From the IMG/VR virus record IMGVR_UViG_3300046006_003476, positions 1-35,034 of that record: DNA of 35,034 nt. One strand, given 5' to 3'. Below the pieces are notes generated by a model. It saw nothing but the letters and a program-made list of their open reading frames with translations. It was not told the DNA's origin and searched no databases. This document shows, in pieces, positions 1 to 7,461 of the stretch. The first letter of the stretch is position 1; every line of letters starts with the position of its first letter. Source of the DNA: a virus. The position numbers and the translations under genes were made by a program.

Positions 1-2
1 TA

Positions 3-209
3 ACTGTCTACTTGGTTAGATCAGCGTGGGGGTCCATAGGAAGACCAACAAGAGATTTCTATACTGTGGGTCTACTGAAAGACGATGGGTATGTCCACAA
101 GCAAATGTGGGTAGTCCCAGAGCTTCTCCTAGACAAAGAGTACGAAGACGATCTATCAGAATGTTTTGAGGAGGCATTGATTTACGATGATAGAAACAGA
201 ATGTTTTGA
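3..209 (+). CDS. Unknown protein, 5' end outside window
   Basis: The frame is open from the left edge, so the true start lies outside the window; only about 68 C-terminal residues are visible and they match no family I recognise. The segment reads YTVGLLKDDGYVHKQMW and then turns acidic (EYEDDLSECFEEA). The stop at 207-209 falls inside the second copy of a 40-bp tandem duplication. If the duplication were collapsed, this frame would continue through a basic tail rich in Lys and end at 265-267, so the present C-terminus appears to have been changed by the duplication. The next gene starts just downstream with the duplicated GAGGAGG as its ribosome site. Function unknown. Confidence 0.5.
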   Translation, partial: TVYLVRSAWGSIGRPTRDFYTVGLLKDDGYVHKQMWVVPELLLDKEYEDDLSECFEEALIYDDRNRMF

Positions 210-236
210 GGAGGCATTGATTTACGATGATAGAAA
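157..236 (+). repeat. 40-bp perfect tandem duplication
   Basis: Positions 157-196 and 197-236 are identical. Each unit holds a GAGGAGG ribosome-site core and an ATG (187 and 227). Because 40 is not a multiple of three, the duplication shifts the reading frame of the upstream gene and cuts its C-terminus. It could be a true recent slippage event or an assembly artefact. Confidence 0.95.
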
Positions 237-697
237 AAAGAAAAAGAACAGACAAGAGCAAGTATAAGCACGAGTCTACAGGTGATCACTGTACTTGTGC
301 AGCTTATGTTGCTGAAATAATGTGTCGAAAAAATGCAGAAAATAAAAACGAAGGATCGTTGCCTTATAAATTCTGGAACAAAAAACCGTGGGATTGGACC
401 TTCAGAAAACAGCTTTACGTTGCAAATAACTTGATCAAGTTATTCTCAGAAGAAGCTGTTGTCAAAGCTATCAACTCATCTGAGTTTTATGGAATATTTT
501 CTTTAAATCATCCGAAAGTCAATGGGGTAATCCACAAATATCAGCTACTATTAGATGAACAGGAAGCTAAACCGAAGCAAGAAATAGAAGTTAAAAATGA
601 CGCTAAGGTAAGAAAATCTAGTTACGGTGGTAAAAATATTCTAAATAGATTGAGGAACATCGAGAATGGCGAAAAAGTCGAAGACATTGATAACTGA
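227..697 (+). CDS. Hypothetical phage protein, 156 aa
   Basis: No family recognised. The protein starts with a very basic stretch (MIEKRKRTDKSKYKHES), followed by a short cysteine group (HCTCAAYVAEIMC, about residues 21-33), an aromatic segment KFWNKKPWDWTFRKQ, then a helical region and a charged C-terminal tail. The ATG at 227 follows GAGGAGG at 208-214. The last 32 nt overlap the start of the recombinase gene, so the two are probably translated together. Its position directly before a RecA-like gene suggests a DNA-metabolism accessory role such as a mediator or nuclease partner, but this is only inference from location. Confidence 0.65.
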   Translation: MIEKRKRTDKSKYKHESTGDHCTCAAYVAEIMCRKNAENKNEGSLPYKFWNKKPWDWTFRKQLYVANNLIKLFSEEAVVKAINSSEFYGIFSLNHPKVNGVIHKYQLLLDEQEAKPKQEIEVKNDAKVRKSSYGGKNILNRLRNIENGEKVEDIDN

Positions 698-1784
698 TAG
701 TGATTCGGATCAGATGGTAGCAACACTAATCAAGAAATATGGAAAGATTATTCAATCTGGCACCGAGGTTCTACAGAGATTAGAATCGTACAAAACCATA
801 AGTATCGGTCCAGCGTTGGACATAGCTTTGGGTGGCGGAATCCGTGAAGGTCAGTGCGTGGTCATGACAGGAGATCCAAAGACAGGAAAGACAACCACCG
901 CTCTTTATTTTGCGGCGAAGGCTCAAGCCGAAGGCAAAAGGATCTATTATTTAAATACCGAGGGTAGATTAACAAAGGAAAACTTTCACGGCATCAAGGG
1001 TCTGAACATTGAAGAAATTCAGATAGTTCAAGCTACAGATGACAAGCCTGTTATTTCCGCTGAAACATACCTCAATATTTTGGAACAACTGATCAAAGAA
1101 GAAGAAAACTTAGTTGTTATTGTGGATTCGACATCAAACATGGTTCCTCAGGATGAGATTGACGGAGATATCAGAAGCGGTGTACGCAACGCTTTGCCTA
1201 GATTGCTGTCAATGTTCTTCAAAAGAATCAGTGGCGACATGGCAAGAATGAAAGCTATAGCTATATTTGTTACTCATAATATTGCTAATACTGGAGGATC
1301 TAAATACGCTCCAGCAAAAATGGCTGACTGTGGAAATATGATTCAGTTTCAGGCTGGTACAAATATGGTTATTACTCACAGAGGAAAGTGGGAAGTTCCA
1401 AAGGAATCCGGAAACCATGTCGGTCAAGTGGCGAATTGGCAGATCAAGACTTCCGCCGCTGGTGGTCGTCCAATGAGCACAGCTCAAAGTTGGATTAGAT
1501 ATGGAGTAGGAATCGACGAATGCCAAGAGATAGCTCAGATCGCCACAGAGTTCGCTATAATAAGCCTAAAAGGATCGTGGTATACTATCAATAAGTTTGT
1601 AGAAAAGGCAGAAGATCCAATCATAAAGACTTGGCTAACAGCAAACGGCATTGATTCAACCAAAGAAGAAGAAGTGACCAAAGCCTTTAAATTTCAAGGG
1701 ATAGAAAATGTGGTAACGTTCTTGAATGAGAATGAAACTTTATTAAACTATCTAAATGAAAGCATCAGAGAAGTATTGCTATGA
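666..1784 (+). CDS. RecA/UvsX-like recombinase
   Basis: ATP-dependent strand-exchange protein, expected to coat single-stranded DNA and drive homologous recombination and recombination-dependent replication. The 372-residue length suits the family. Walker A is GDPKTGKT (residues 69-76). The glutamate that activates water in RecA proteins fits E99 in LNTEGR. Walker B is LVVIVDSTS (149-157). The segment IAIFVTHNI resembles the strand leading to the loop-L2 region, and IQFQAGTNMVITHRGKWE follows. The start at 666 has GAGGAA at 652-657 ahead of it. The stop overlaps the ATG of the nuclease gene by 4 nt. Family membership is clear; whether it is closer to bacterial RecA or T4 UvsX cannot be settled by eye. 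Confidence 0.92.
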   Translation: MAKKSKTLITDSDSDQMVATLIKKYGKIIQSGTEVLQRLESYKTISIGPALDIALGGGIREGQCVVMTGDPKTGKTTTALYFAAKAQAEGKRIYYLNTEGRLTKENFHGIKGLNIEEIQIVQATDDKPVISAETYLNILEQLIKEEENLVVIVDSTSNMVPQDEIDGDIRSGVRNALPRLLSMFFKRISGDMARMKAIAIFVTHNIANTGGSKYAPAKMADCGNMIQFQAGTNMVITHRGKWEVPKESGNHVGQVANWQIKTSAAGGRPMSTAQSWIRYGVGIDECQEIAQIATEFAIISLKGSWYTINKFVEKAEDPIIKTWLTANGIDSTKEEEVTKAFKFQGIENVVTFLNENETLLNYLNESIREVLL

Positions 1785-2197
1785 AAGTTTTTGGGTTAAA
1801 CGAAAGAGAATATATTCTGGATCTTAAAAAATGCTCCAAACCAAGAGATCGATGTTCTGTTTACCATAAAATGGCCAGAGTCCTGCTTCATGAAATGTTT
1901 TCTGGCTACAATATTTATGAAGAGGTTAAATTACCGGGATCGACAGATCCTTCAAAAAAATCCGTTTTATACCTTGACTTCTTTATTCCCAATGGTAAGG
2001 TTGGAGTAGAGGTTCATGGAGAGCAACATTTTAAATTTGTACCATTTTTTCATAAAACTAAAATGCAATATCTACAAGCTAAGGCGAGAGATGTGGCCAA
2101 GATACAGTGGTGTGAAATAAATTCGTTCAAATTGATTGAGTTACGCTGGGACGATAACATAGAATATTGGAGAGAAAAAATTGAACGCAGCAGATAG
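1781..2197 (+). CDS. PD-(D/E)XK-like nuclease next to recombinase
   Basis: A 138-residue protein with a compact nuclease-like signature: D66 in LYLDFFIPNGK, then E77-V-H79-G-E-Q-H83-F. The D-x10-E-V-[H/D]-G-x2-H-F pattern is shared with the homing-type nuclease at 33630 and resembles the Vsr/DUF559 branch of the PD-(D/E)XK superfamily. A glutamate pair at 47-48 could supply the first acidic residue. The gene overlaps the recombinase stop by 4 nt (ATGA), suggesting tight co-expression. It might therefore be a resolvase or recombination nuclease rather than a selfish homing enzyme; the lack of an added DNA-binding domain points the same way. Family is inferred from the motif, exact function unknown. 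Confidence 0.6.
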   Translation: MKVFGLNEREYILDLKKCSKPRDRCSVYHKMARVLLHEMFSGYNIYEEVKLPGSTDPSKKSVLYLDFFIPNGKVGVEVHGEQHFKFVPFFHKTKMQYLQAKARDVAKIQWCEINSFKLIELRWDDNIEYWREKIERSR

Positions 2198-2645
2198 ATT
2201 AAGGCATTTTTTAGATGGCATAGATGCGTATATAACCGCAAAAAACATCACACCCACACCGTTCAACGCAGAGTTTGCTATCGCAGAAACCTTTACGCTT
2301 GAGCAAATGCAGAAACTCATTCAAGATGAATGTTTTAATTATGCGTATTTATTATATCAATATGCTGATCATGTGTCTCACGAGCGAGCTAATTGTGAAA
2401 ATGTTGTAAAATGGTGTGATTACAATCTGCAAAGTATCATAGCAGAAGATTTGAAAAATGGCGTATGGGAACAGTACGCAAAGCATGAGACGAAAGTGGC
2501 CACTATCCTAAGGGACAATGAAGTCGCTTTTAAAATCCATGAATGGAAAATGACAGCAGAAGGTCGTCTTGAAAATGTGAAAAACAGAGAATATAACATT
2601 CGTCGCAAGGCAGATATCTTGATCGAAAAAGGAAAGAAAAGATGA
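2181..2645 (+). CDS. Hypothetical helical protein, 154 aa
   Basis: No family recognised. The sequence is mostly predicted helix with regularly spaced charged residues (for example FTLEQMQKLIQDE and TMEGR-like repeats near the C-terminus) and no signal peptide or membrane segment. A TTG at 2181 is the likely start because GGAGAG sits at 2169-2174, six bases upstream, and no ATG fits better. The gene overlaps the end of the nuclease gene by 17 nt and is overlapped by the next start (ATGA), so it belongs to the same operon. A structural or loader role in the replication complex is possible but not shown. Confidence 0.65.
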   Translation: MNAADRLRHFLDGIDAYITAKNITPTPFNAEFAIAETFTLEQMQKLIQDECFNYAYLLYQYADHVSHERANCENVVKWCDYNLQSIIAEDLKNGVWEQYAKHETKVATILRDNEVAFKIHEWKMTAEGRLENVKNREYNIRRKADILIEKGKKR

Positions 2646-3055
2646 GTAGTGAATCTATGCAAGCGTTTTTAGACTCTTTGACAGATGATCAAAAGGCTAA
2701 ACTTATAAGCGAGTTGTCTAAATCAATACCTATTATTCATAAAGAAGAAGTGGTTTCTTCTGTGAAGCCTCGTGTGCAAGTGAACGAGGATTTTACTGTT
2801 GTTCGTGGTGAAAATTATTCAGATAAGAGGAAAACTCAGGTGAAAGCAAAGAACAATCAGTGGAGCGACACTGGTGAAGATCGTGATCCAAGTTTTGATG
2901 CATCTAAATTTGAACGTATGGGCAAAGCCATTCGAAACCGTGAAAGAACAAAGAAGCAATCTGTTGATTGCCACGTTTGCGGAAGGTCTATTGAATTAAA
3001 TTCAAACCTAGTTTACGGAGAATTCGTTCGATGTAATAGATGCACAGGAAAGTAG
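2642..3055 (+). CDS. Small protein with C-terminal zinc ribbon
   Basis: A 137-residue protein. The N-terminus is helical and charged (FLDSLTDDQKAKLISELSK), the middle is polar and probably disordered, and the C-terminus carries two CxxC knuckles: CHVCGRSIEL and, 20 residues on, CNRCTGK. Four cysteines in this spacing suggest a structural zinc ribbon. The start overlaps the previous stop by 4 nt and the stop lies one base before the DnaB-like helicase start. A helicase loader or primosome adaptor is a reasonable guess from location alone; no sequence signature proves it. Confidence 0.65.
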   Translation: MSSESMQAFLDSLTDDQKAKLISELSKSIPIIHKEEVVSSVKPRVQVNEDFTVVRGENYSDKRKTQVKAKNNQWSDTGEDRDPSFDASKFERMGKAIRNRERTKKQSVDCHVCGRSIELNSNLVYGEFVRCNRCTGK

Positions 3056-3056
3056 A

Positions 3057-4508
3057 ATGGATTCACAACTTTCTGACATTGGAGCAGAACGCGCTGTGTT
3101 AGCAGGGCTTTTTGCTTACGGTTTAGATTCATATGTCGAGATAAACGATTTCATTACACACAATAGCTTTGCTCATCGCAGCAATCAGGTTATTTACAAG
3201 TGTATCGAAAAAGTACTTGAAAAAAGTAATGCTATTGATATCCCGTCGATCCTGTCTGCGGCAGAGCAACTCAATCTATCAGAAGCAATACAAACAAAAC
3301 AAGAGCTAGAATACATCAGAGACTTGATGGATTATCCAGTCAAGCAAACCAATGTATTGATTTTTGCGGCTCAAGTTAAAAAGTTTGAATTTGCCCGTAA
3401 GGCTAGGCTTATAGCCAACAAGATAGACAAAGATATATCATCGATCAATGGCGATGAGACTATAGATGAAATCATTAGTCTTGTAGAAATGCCGTTGATG
3501 GATTTTCTTCGAGGAGATGACTCTGGTAAAAAACCCGAGATGCTCGGAGACGACATTGATGAATATCTTGATTTTCTCATAGAGAATAAATGTGACCAAA
3601 TCGGATTGACTAGCGGTTTTCCGAGATTCGACTCTGTGGTTGGAGGAGGTCTACGTAGAAAATGCGTAGACTTAGTCTCCGCTCGTCCCGGAGTTGGTAA
3701 GTCTGTCTTTGCCGACAACGTAGCTATACACAACGCTCGCAAAGGCATCCCCGTTTTGATGCTAGACACAGAAATGTCTAAAGAGGATCATCTCAATAGA
3801 ATTTTGTCTAATATCAGCGGAGTTGACATAGGAGAAATATCAACAGGAAAATTCTCAGAAGATGATGAAAAGCTTATCCGTGTGAAAAAAGCTAAAGAAG
3901 AAATCAAAAGCATTCCATACACTTATGCGAGTGTTGCCGGAATGCCGTTTGACGCACTCTTGAACATTATAAAGAGATGGATATTGAGAAGTGTGGGTCA
4001 AGATGATAAAGGCAAGACAAAAGACTGTTTGGTCGTTTGTGACTACCTAAAGTTAATGTCTTCAACATCTATCAAAAACAATGTACAAGAATATCAAGCT
4101 CTTGGTTTTCAGATAACCGACCTTCATAACCTAGCTGTCAAATATGATTTTCCATGCTTGTCTTTTGTTCAATTGAACAGAGATGGTATCACAAAAGAGT
4201 CTACAGACGCTGTGAGCGGTTCTGATAGGCTCATTTGGTTATGCACATCTTTCTCCATATTTAAACTCAAGTCTGTTGAGGAGCTTGCAGAGGATGGACC
4301 GAATGCAGGTAATCGTAAGTTGGTAACGTTAAAAGCTCGTCATGGAGCTGGTTTGATCGACGGTAATTATATCAATATGAACATGATAGGATCTCATGCA
4401 AAACTTGTAGAACTAAGAACTAGAAATGAAATGAGAATGTCTCCAAACGGAGGTATTATTGAGGGTTCGAATCTACCTTTTGACGCAGAGGAAGAAGATG
4501 AAGATTGA
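3057..4508 (+). CDS. dnaB: DnaB-like replicative DNA helicase
   Basis: Hexameric replicative helicase that unwinds DNA ahead of the polymerase and recruits primase. At 483 residues it is close to bacterial DnaB length. The N-terminal helical domain is present (GAERAVLAGLFAYG to about residue 100). The RecA-like C-terminal ATPase has Walker A ARPGVGKS (209-216), a downstream LDTEMSK segment (motif 1a region), Walker B VVCDYLKLM (D329), and FVQLNRDG, the usual sensor-like QLNR motif of DnaB proteins. The gene starts one base after the previous stop and overlaps the GMP reductase start by 11 nt. Identification is secure; an intein was looked for and none is present. Confidence 0.93.
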   Translation: MDSQLSDIGAERAVLAGLFAYGLDSYVEINDFITHNSFAHRSNQVIYKCIEKVLEKSNAIDIPSILSAAEQLNLSEAIQTKQELEYIRDLMDYPVKQTNVLIFAAQVKKFEFARKARLIANKIDKDISSINGDETIDEIISLVEMPLMDFLRGDDSGKKPEMLGDDIDEYLDFLIENKCDQIGLTSGFPRFDSVVGGGLRRKCVDLVSARPGVGKSVFADNVAIHNARKGIPVLMLDTEMSKEDHLNRILSNISGVDIGEISTGKFSEDDEKLIRVKKAKEEIKSIPYTYASVAGMPFDALLNIIKRWILRSVGQDDKGKTKDCLVVCDYLKLMSSTSIKNNVQEYQALGFQITDLHNLAVKYDFPCLSFVQLNRDGITKESTDAVSGSDRLIWLCTSFSIFKLKSVEELAEDGPNAGNRKLVTLKARHGAGLIDGNYINMNMIGSHAKLVELRTRNEMRMSPNGGIIEGSNLPFDAEEEDED

Positions 4509-5562
4509 TAATGATGTGAAGTTAGACTTTGATGATGTATTACTCGTACCACAAAGATCAAAGGCTGCTAGCAGAAAAGATGTTGATTTAAAAAGAACAT
4601 TCAAATTCTATCACTCAAACAGAGATTGGAATGGAATACCAATAGTCGCTGCAAATATGGACACAACTGGCACCTTTGCTATGGGAACAGCGTTATCAGC
4701 TTATGATTGCTTAACATGTCTCAGTAAACATCATGAAGCATCTTCCGTTGCGTCATACTACAGTATGCGTAATAACCAAAATAATGTTTGGGTTAGTGTG
4801 GGCATGGAAGATGATTCTGATAAAATCAGTGAAATAACAGATATTCTTGGGCACTCTCCTAATATCTGCGTAGATGTAGCCAATGGATACACTGAGAAGT
4901 TTATTGATCGGTGTGCCTCGATAAGAAGAAAATTCAATGACTCTATAATTATGGCTGGAAATATTTGCACTCCAGAAATGGTTTCAGAGCTTATTCTTCA
5001 TGGTGGAGTTGATATTGTGAAGGTTGGGATTGGTCCCGGATCTGCTTGCACAACGAGATTAAAAGCTGGAGTAGGATATCCTCAGCTATCTGCTATTGCA
5101 GAATGCTCACACGTAGCTCACGGATTAAGCTCCGATGTTGGTAGACTTGGTTTGATATGTGCTGATGGAGGTTGTCGTTACCCAGCAGATGTAGCCAAGG
5201 CTTATGCTGCTGGAGCAGATTTTGTTATGTTGGGAGGAATGCTTGCTGGCACATGGGAATGCGACGGTGAGTGGACATACGATGAAAACGGCGAAAGAAA
5301 AAGCATGTCATTTTATGGAATGTCTTCAAAAAAATCTCAAGAAAAACATGGAGAAGGTCTTCAAGATTACAAAGCTAGTGAAGGCAGGGTAAAAACTGTT
5401 GACTATAAAGGCACAGTATTCTTGACACTCAGAGATATTTTAGGTGGAATTCGCAGTGCTTGTTCTTACACAGGAGCAACAAATCTTAAAGATTTTAGTA
5501 AAACCGCTAAGTTTATAAGGGTCAACAGAATACACGACAATAAATCTGTAGAGGAATTATGA
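4498..5562 (+). CDS. guaC: GMP reductase
   Basis: NADPH-dependent reductive deamination of GMP to IMP, a purine salvage step. The 354-residue length matches GuaC (about 347 aa) and there is no CBS domain, which argues against IMP dehydrogenase. Diagnostic parts are KLDFDDVLLVPQRS at the N-terminus, the catalytic loop GPGSACTTRLKAGVGYP with Cys184, the LGGMLAGTWE phosphate/loop segment, and the C-terminal GGIRSACSYTGATNL. The ATG at 4498 has AGAGGAAG just upstream; an upstream TTG at 4459 is less likely because it would extend far into dnaB. The gene sits between helicase and primase, so it is expressed with replication proteins. A metabolic gene of this type is unusual in phage replication operons. 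Confidence 0.9.
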   Translation: MKIDNDVKLDFDDVLLVPQRSKAASRKDVDLKRTFKFYHSNRDWNGIPIVAANMDTTGTFAMGTALSAYDCLTCLSKHHEASSVASYYSMRNNQNNVWVSVGMEDDSDKISEITDILGHSPNICVDVANGYTEKFIDRCASIRRKFNDSIIMAGNICTPEMVSELILHGGVDIVKVGIGPGSACTTRLKAGVGYPQLSAIAECSHVAHGLSSDVGRLGLICADGGCRYPADVAKAYAAGADFVMLGGMLAGTWECDGEWTYDENGERKSMSFYGMSSKKSQEKHGEGLQDYKASEGRVKTVDYKGTVFLTLRDILGGIRSACSYTGATNLKDFSKTAKFIRVNRIHDNKSVEEL

Positions 5563-5606
5563 TCATTTACATCTTGATGGCTAACACAAGGTCACGATTT
5601 ATATGA
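5559..5606 (+). CDS. 15-codon mini-ORF linking guaC and primase
   Basis: A short frame (MIIYILMANTRSRFI) starts in an ATGA overlap with the guaC stop and ends in an ATGA overlap with the primase start. GAGG at 5551-5554 lies in ribosome-site position, whereas the primase ATG has no good ribosome site of its own. This arrangement would allow reinitiation on the primase gene. Whether the peptide itself matters is unknown. Confidence 0.4.
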   Translation: MIIYILMANTRSRFI

Positions 5607-6658
5607 AGACAACAAATGCTCGTCTTGATCTCTCTAAAGTAAAAGATATAATTTTTAACGATATCTTCATTCTTCTGGACAGTTTTAAGTTGGAATATAC
5701 TCAGGATAGAGATAACATCTTTATGAGGTGTCCTATTCATGAAGGCAGTGACAATCAAAACGGACTGTCTATTTCTTTGAACAAGCAGATGTGGAAATGT
5801 TGGACCCGTGGCTGTCATGATCATTTTCAATCAGATATTTTTGGTTTGATAAAAGGGTTATTGGATACAGAATCATTCTCAGAGGTATTAAAATACACGT
5901 CTAAATTGTATAATTTTTACGACGCAAAAAGCGATAAGATCACTATCGACACTGTTTCTGGATATGATGCAGACGACTGTTACAATGACTTTAATAAAAT
6001 TGTTAGTTCTATCTCTAGATCTAAAAATAACCCTGAGGGCTGCACCAAGTCACTCAACAATGATTTGTTGGGAGACTCATGGATCATGTCTCCTTATTTC
6101 TTATCCAGAGGGTTTAAAGAAGAAACACTCAAATTCTTTGAGGTTAAAGAAACGAAAGATCGCCAAGGGATTTTTAGACACAGGGCAATCATTCCTATTC
6201 GTTTCAAATCCCATGCCGTTGGATTCATTGCTAGAGCAACCAAAGAATGGATACAACCAAAATACATCTTCTCCGAGGGGTTAAGAAAAACAGATTATTT
6301 ATACAATTTTGACAATGCTATAAGTTCTGCACAAGATACAAATTCAATGTTTTTGGTGGAAGGTCAAGGTGATGTTTGGAGACTGTGGGAATGTGGAGTT
6401 CGCAATTGTGTTGGATTATTTGGAAAAGATATATCCGGAACACAAAGAAGCTTGTTATTGAATTCAGGTGTGACGACGCTCGTCGTGTTGACAGACAATG
6501 ATCAGGCTGGAAGAGAATCTAAAATAAAGATAAACAGAGACCTCGGCAGATTATTCAAATTAATTTTTCCAAACATCAACGCTAAAGATATTGGTTCTAT
6601 ACAAAATAAAACCGTTAAAACGAATATCTTAAAAGACTTAAAAGGATACTATCAATGA
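5603..6658 (+). CDS. DnaG-like primase (CHC2 zinc finger plus Toprim)
   Basis: Synthesises RNA primers for lagging-strand replication. The 351-residue protein has an N-terminal zinc-binding region with C43-P-I-H46 and C66 and C71 (WKCWTRGC), typical of CHC2 primase fingers, and a Toprim domain with E253 in LVEGQGDVW and LTDNDQAGRES (D298, D300) for metal binding. The stretch FRHRAIIPIR and the following GFIARA match the RNA-polymerase-like core that precedes Toprim in DnaG. The protein is shorter than bacterial DnaG and lacks an obvious helicase-interaction domain, as in many phage primases. Its ATG overlaps a mini-ORF stop and its own stop overlaps the next ATG (ATGA). Confidence 0.9.
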   Translation: MKTTNARLDLSKVKDIIFNDIFILLDSFKLEYTQDRDNIFMRCPIHEGSDNQNGLSISLNKQMWKCWTRGCHDHFQSDIFGLIKGLLDTESFSEVLKYTSKLYNFYDAKSDKITIDTVSGYDADDCYNDFNKIVSSISRSKNNPEGCTKSLNNDLLGDSWIMSPYFLSRGFKEETLKFFEVKETKDRQGIFRHRAIIPIRFKSHAVGFIARATKEWIQPKYIFSEGLRKTDYLYNFDNAISSAQDTNSMFLVEGQGDVWRLWECGVRNCVGLFGKDISGTQRSLLLNSGVTTLVVLTDNDQAGRESKIKINRDLGRLFKLIFPNINAKDIGSIQNKTVKTNILKDLKGYYQ

Positions 6659-7452
6659 TTCTAGGAATTTCTGGACGCAAGCAAGCTGGCAAAAACACTA
6701 CTGCAAATATCTTGCATGGCATTGTTCTCAAGGAACAGGGATTTATTAAAGATTGGGAAATTGGAGATACTGGTCAATTATTGATCAAGACATCTGGTGT
6801 AGATGGTTGGGGCGAATTCTGTGTTGAACGTAAAGATAAAACGTTTGTAGCATGGGCAGATAATAATATGTGGCCATTCGTTAAGCTTTATAGTTTCGCA
6901 GACAGTCTAAAATGGATGTGTACAGAGCTTTTTGATATTCCAAATGAATGCGTTTGGGGAACCAATGATCAAAAAAATCAAATTCAAGAACATTTACTTT
7001 GGGAAAATATGCCCGGAGTAACTACAACAGACATGTTTCAGATTCAGTGTGTAGACATTGGATGTAAAGCGTTTGGTATGATGTTCCATGAATCTGGTCC
7101 AATGACCGCTCGCGAGTTTATGCAATACTTGGGCACAGATGTGATGCGCAAGATGTATGAGCCAATTTGGGTTAAAGCATGTCTTAAAAAGATACAACAC
7201 GAACAATCTCAGTTGGCAATAATAGCAGATGTTCGTTTTCCAAGTGAAGTTAAAGCGATAGAGCAAGCTGGCGGAACGCTGGTGCGACTAACAAGGAAAG
7301 TTTTCTCAAAAGATAATCATTCCAGTGAAGTAGCCCTTGACGATTACCCATTTGTCCATGTCATGGAAAACAGCAATGAATCAATAAATGAACTAAAGAA
7401 TAAGGTAAAATCTTTTTATCTTAATTTAGTAAAACCCACTTACCTTAATTAA
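6655..7452 (+). CDS. Deoxynucleoside monophosphate kinase (T4 gp1-like)
   Basis: Phosphorylates dNMPs to dNDPs for phage DNA synthesis. The protein opens with a P-loop GRKQAGKNT (residues 7-15). Later motifs are the FADSLKWM segment, TAREFMQYLGTDVMR, and the late signature ADVRFPSEVKAI followed by GGTLVRLTR, an order typical of T4 gp1-like kinases. The length (265 aa) is slightly above T4 gp1. There is an insertion-like stretch between residues 30 and 75 (IGDTGQLLIKTSG onward). The gene overlaps the primase stop by 4 nt, so dNTP supply is co-expressed with priming. Substrate range cannot be read by eye. Confidence 0.87.
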   Translation: MILGISGRKQAGKNTTANILHGIVLKEQGFIKDWEIGDTGQLLIKTSGVDGWGEFCVERKDKTFVAWADNNMWPFVKLYSFADSLKWMCTELFDIPNECVWGTNDQKNQIQEHLLWENMPGVTTTDMFQIQCVDIGCKAFGMMFHESGPMTAREFMQYLGTDVMRKMYEPIWVKACLKKIQHEQSQLAIIADVRFPSEVKAIEQAGGTLVRLTRKVFSKDNHSSEVALDDYPFVHVMENSNESINELKNKVKSFYLNLVKPTYLN

Positions 7453-7461
7453 AGGAATCTG

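Noticed and set aside
4459-4497. Upstream TTG start for GMP reductase
   Set aside because: It would add 13 residues unlike the family and lie deep in dnaB, whereas the ATG at 4498 has a good ribosome site and gives the normal N-terminus.
4498-5562. IMP dehydrogenase instead of GMP reductase
   Set aside because: No CBS domain, and the GSACTTRLKAGVGYPQ and C-terminal GGIRSACSYTGA segments fit GMP reductase better.
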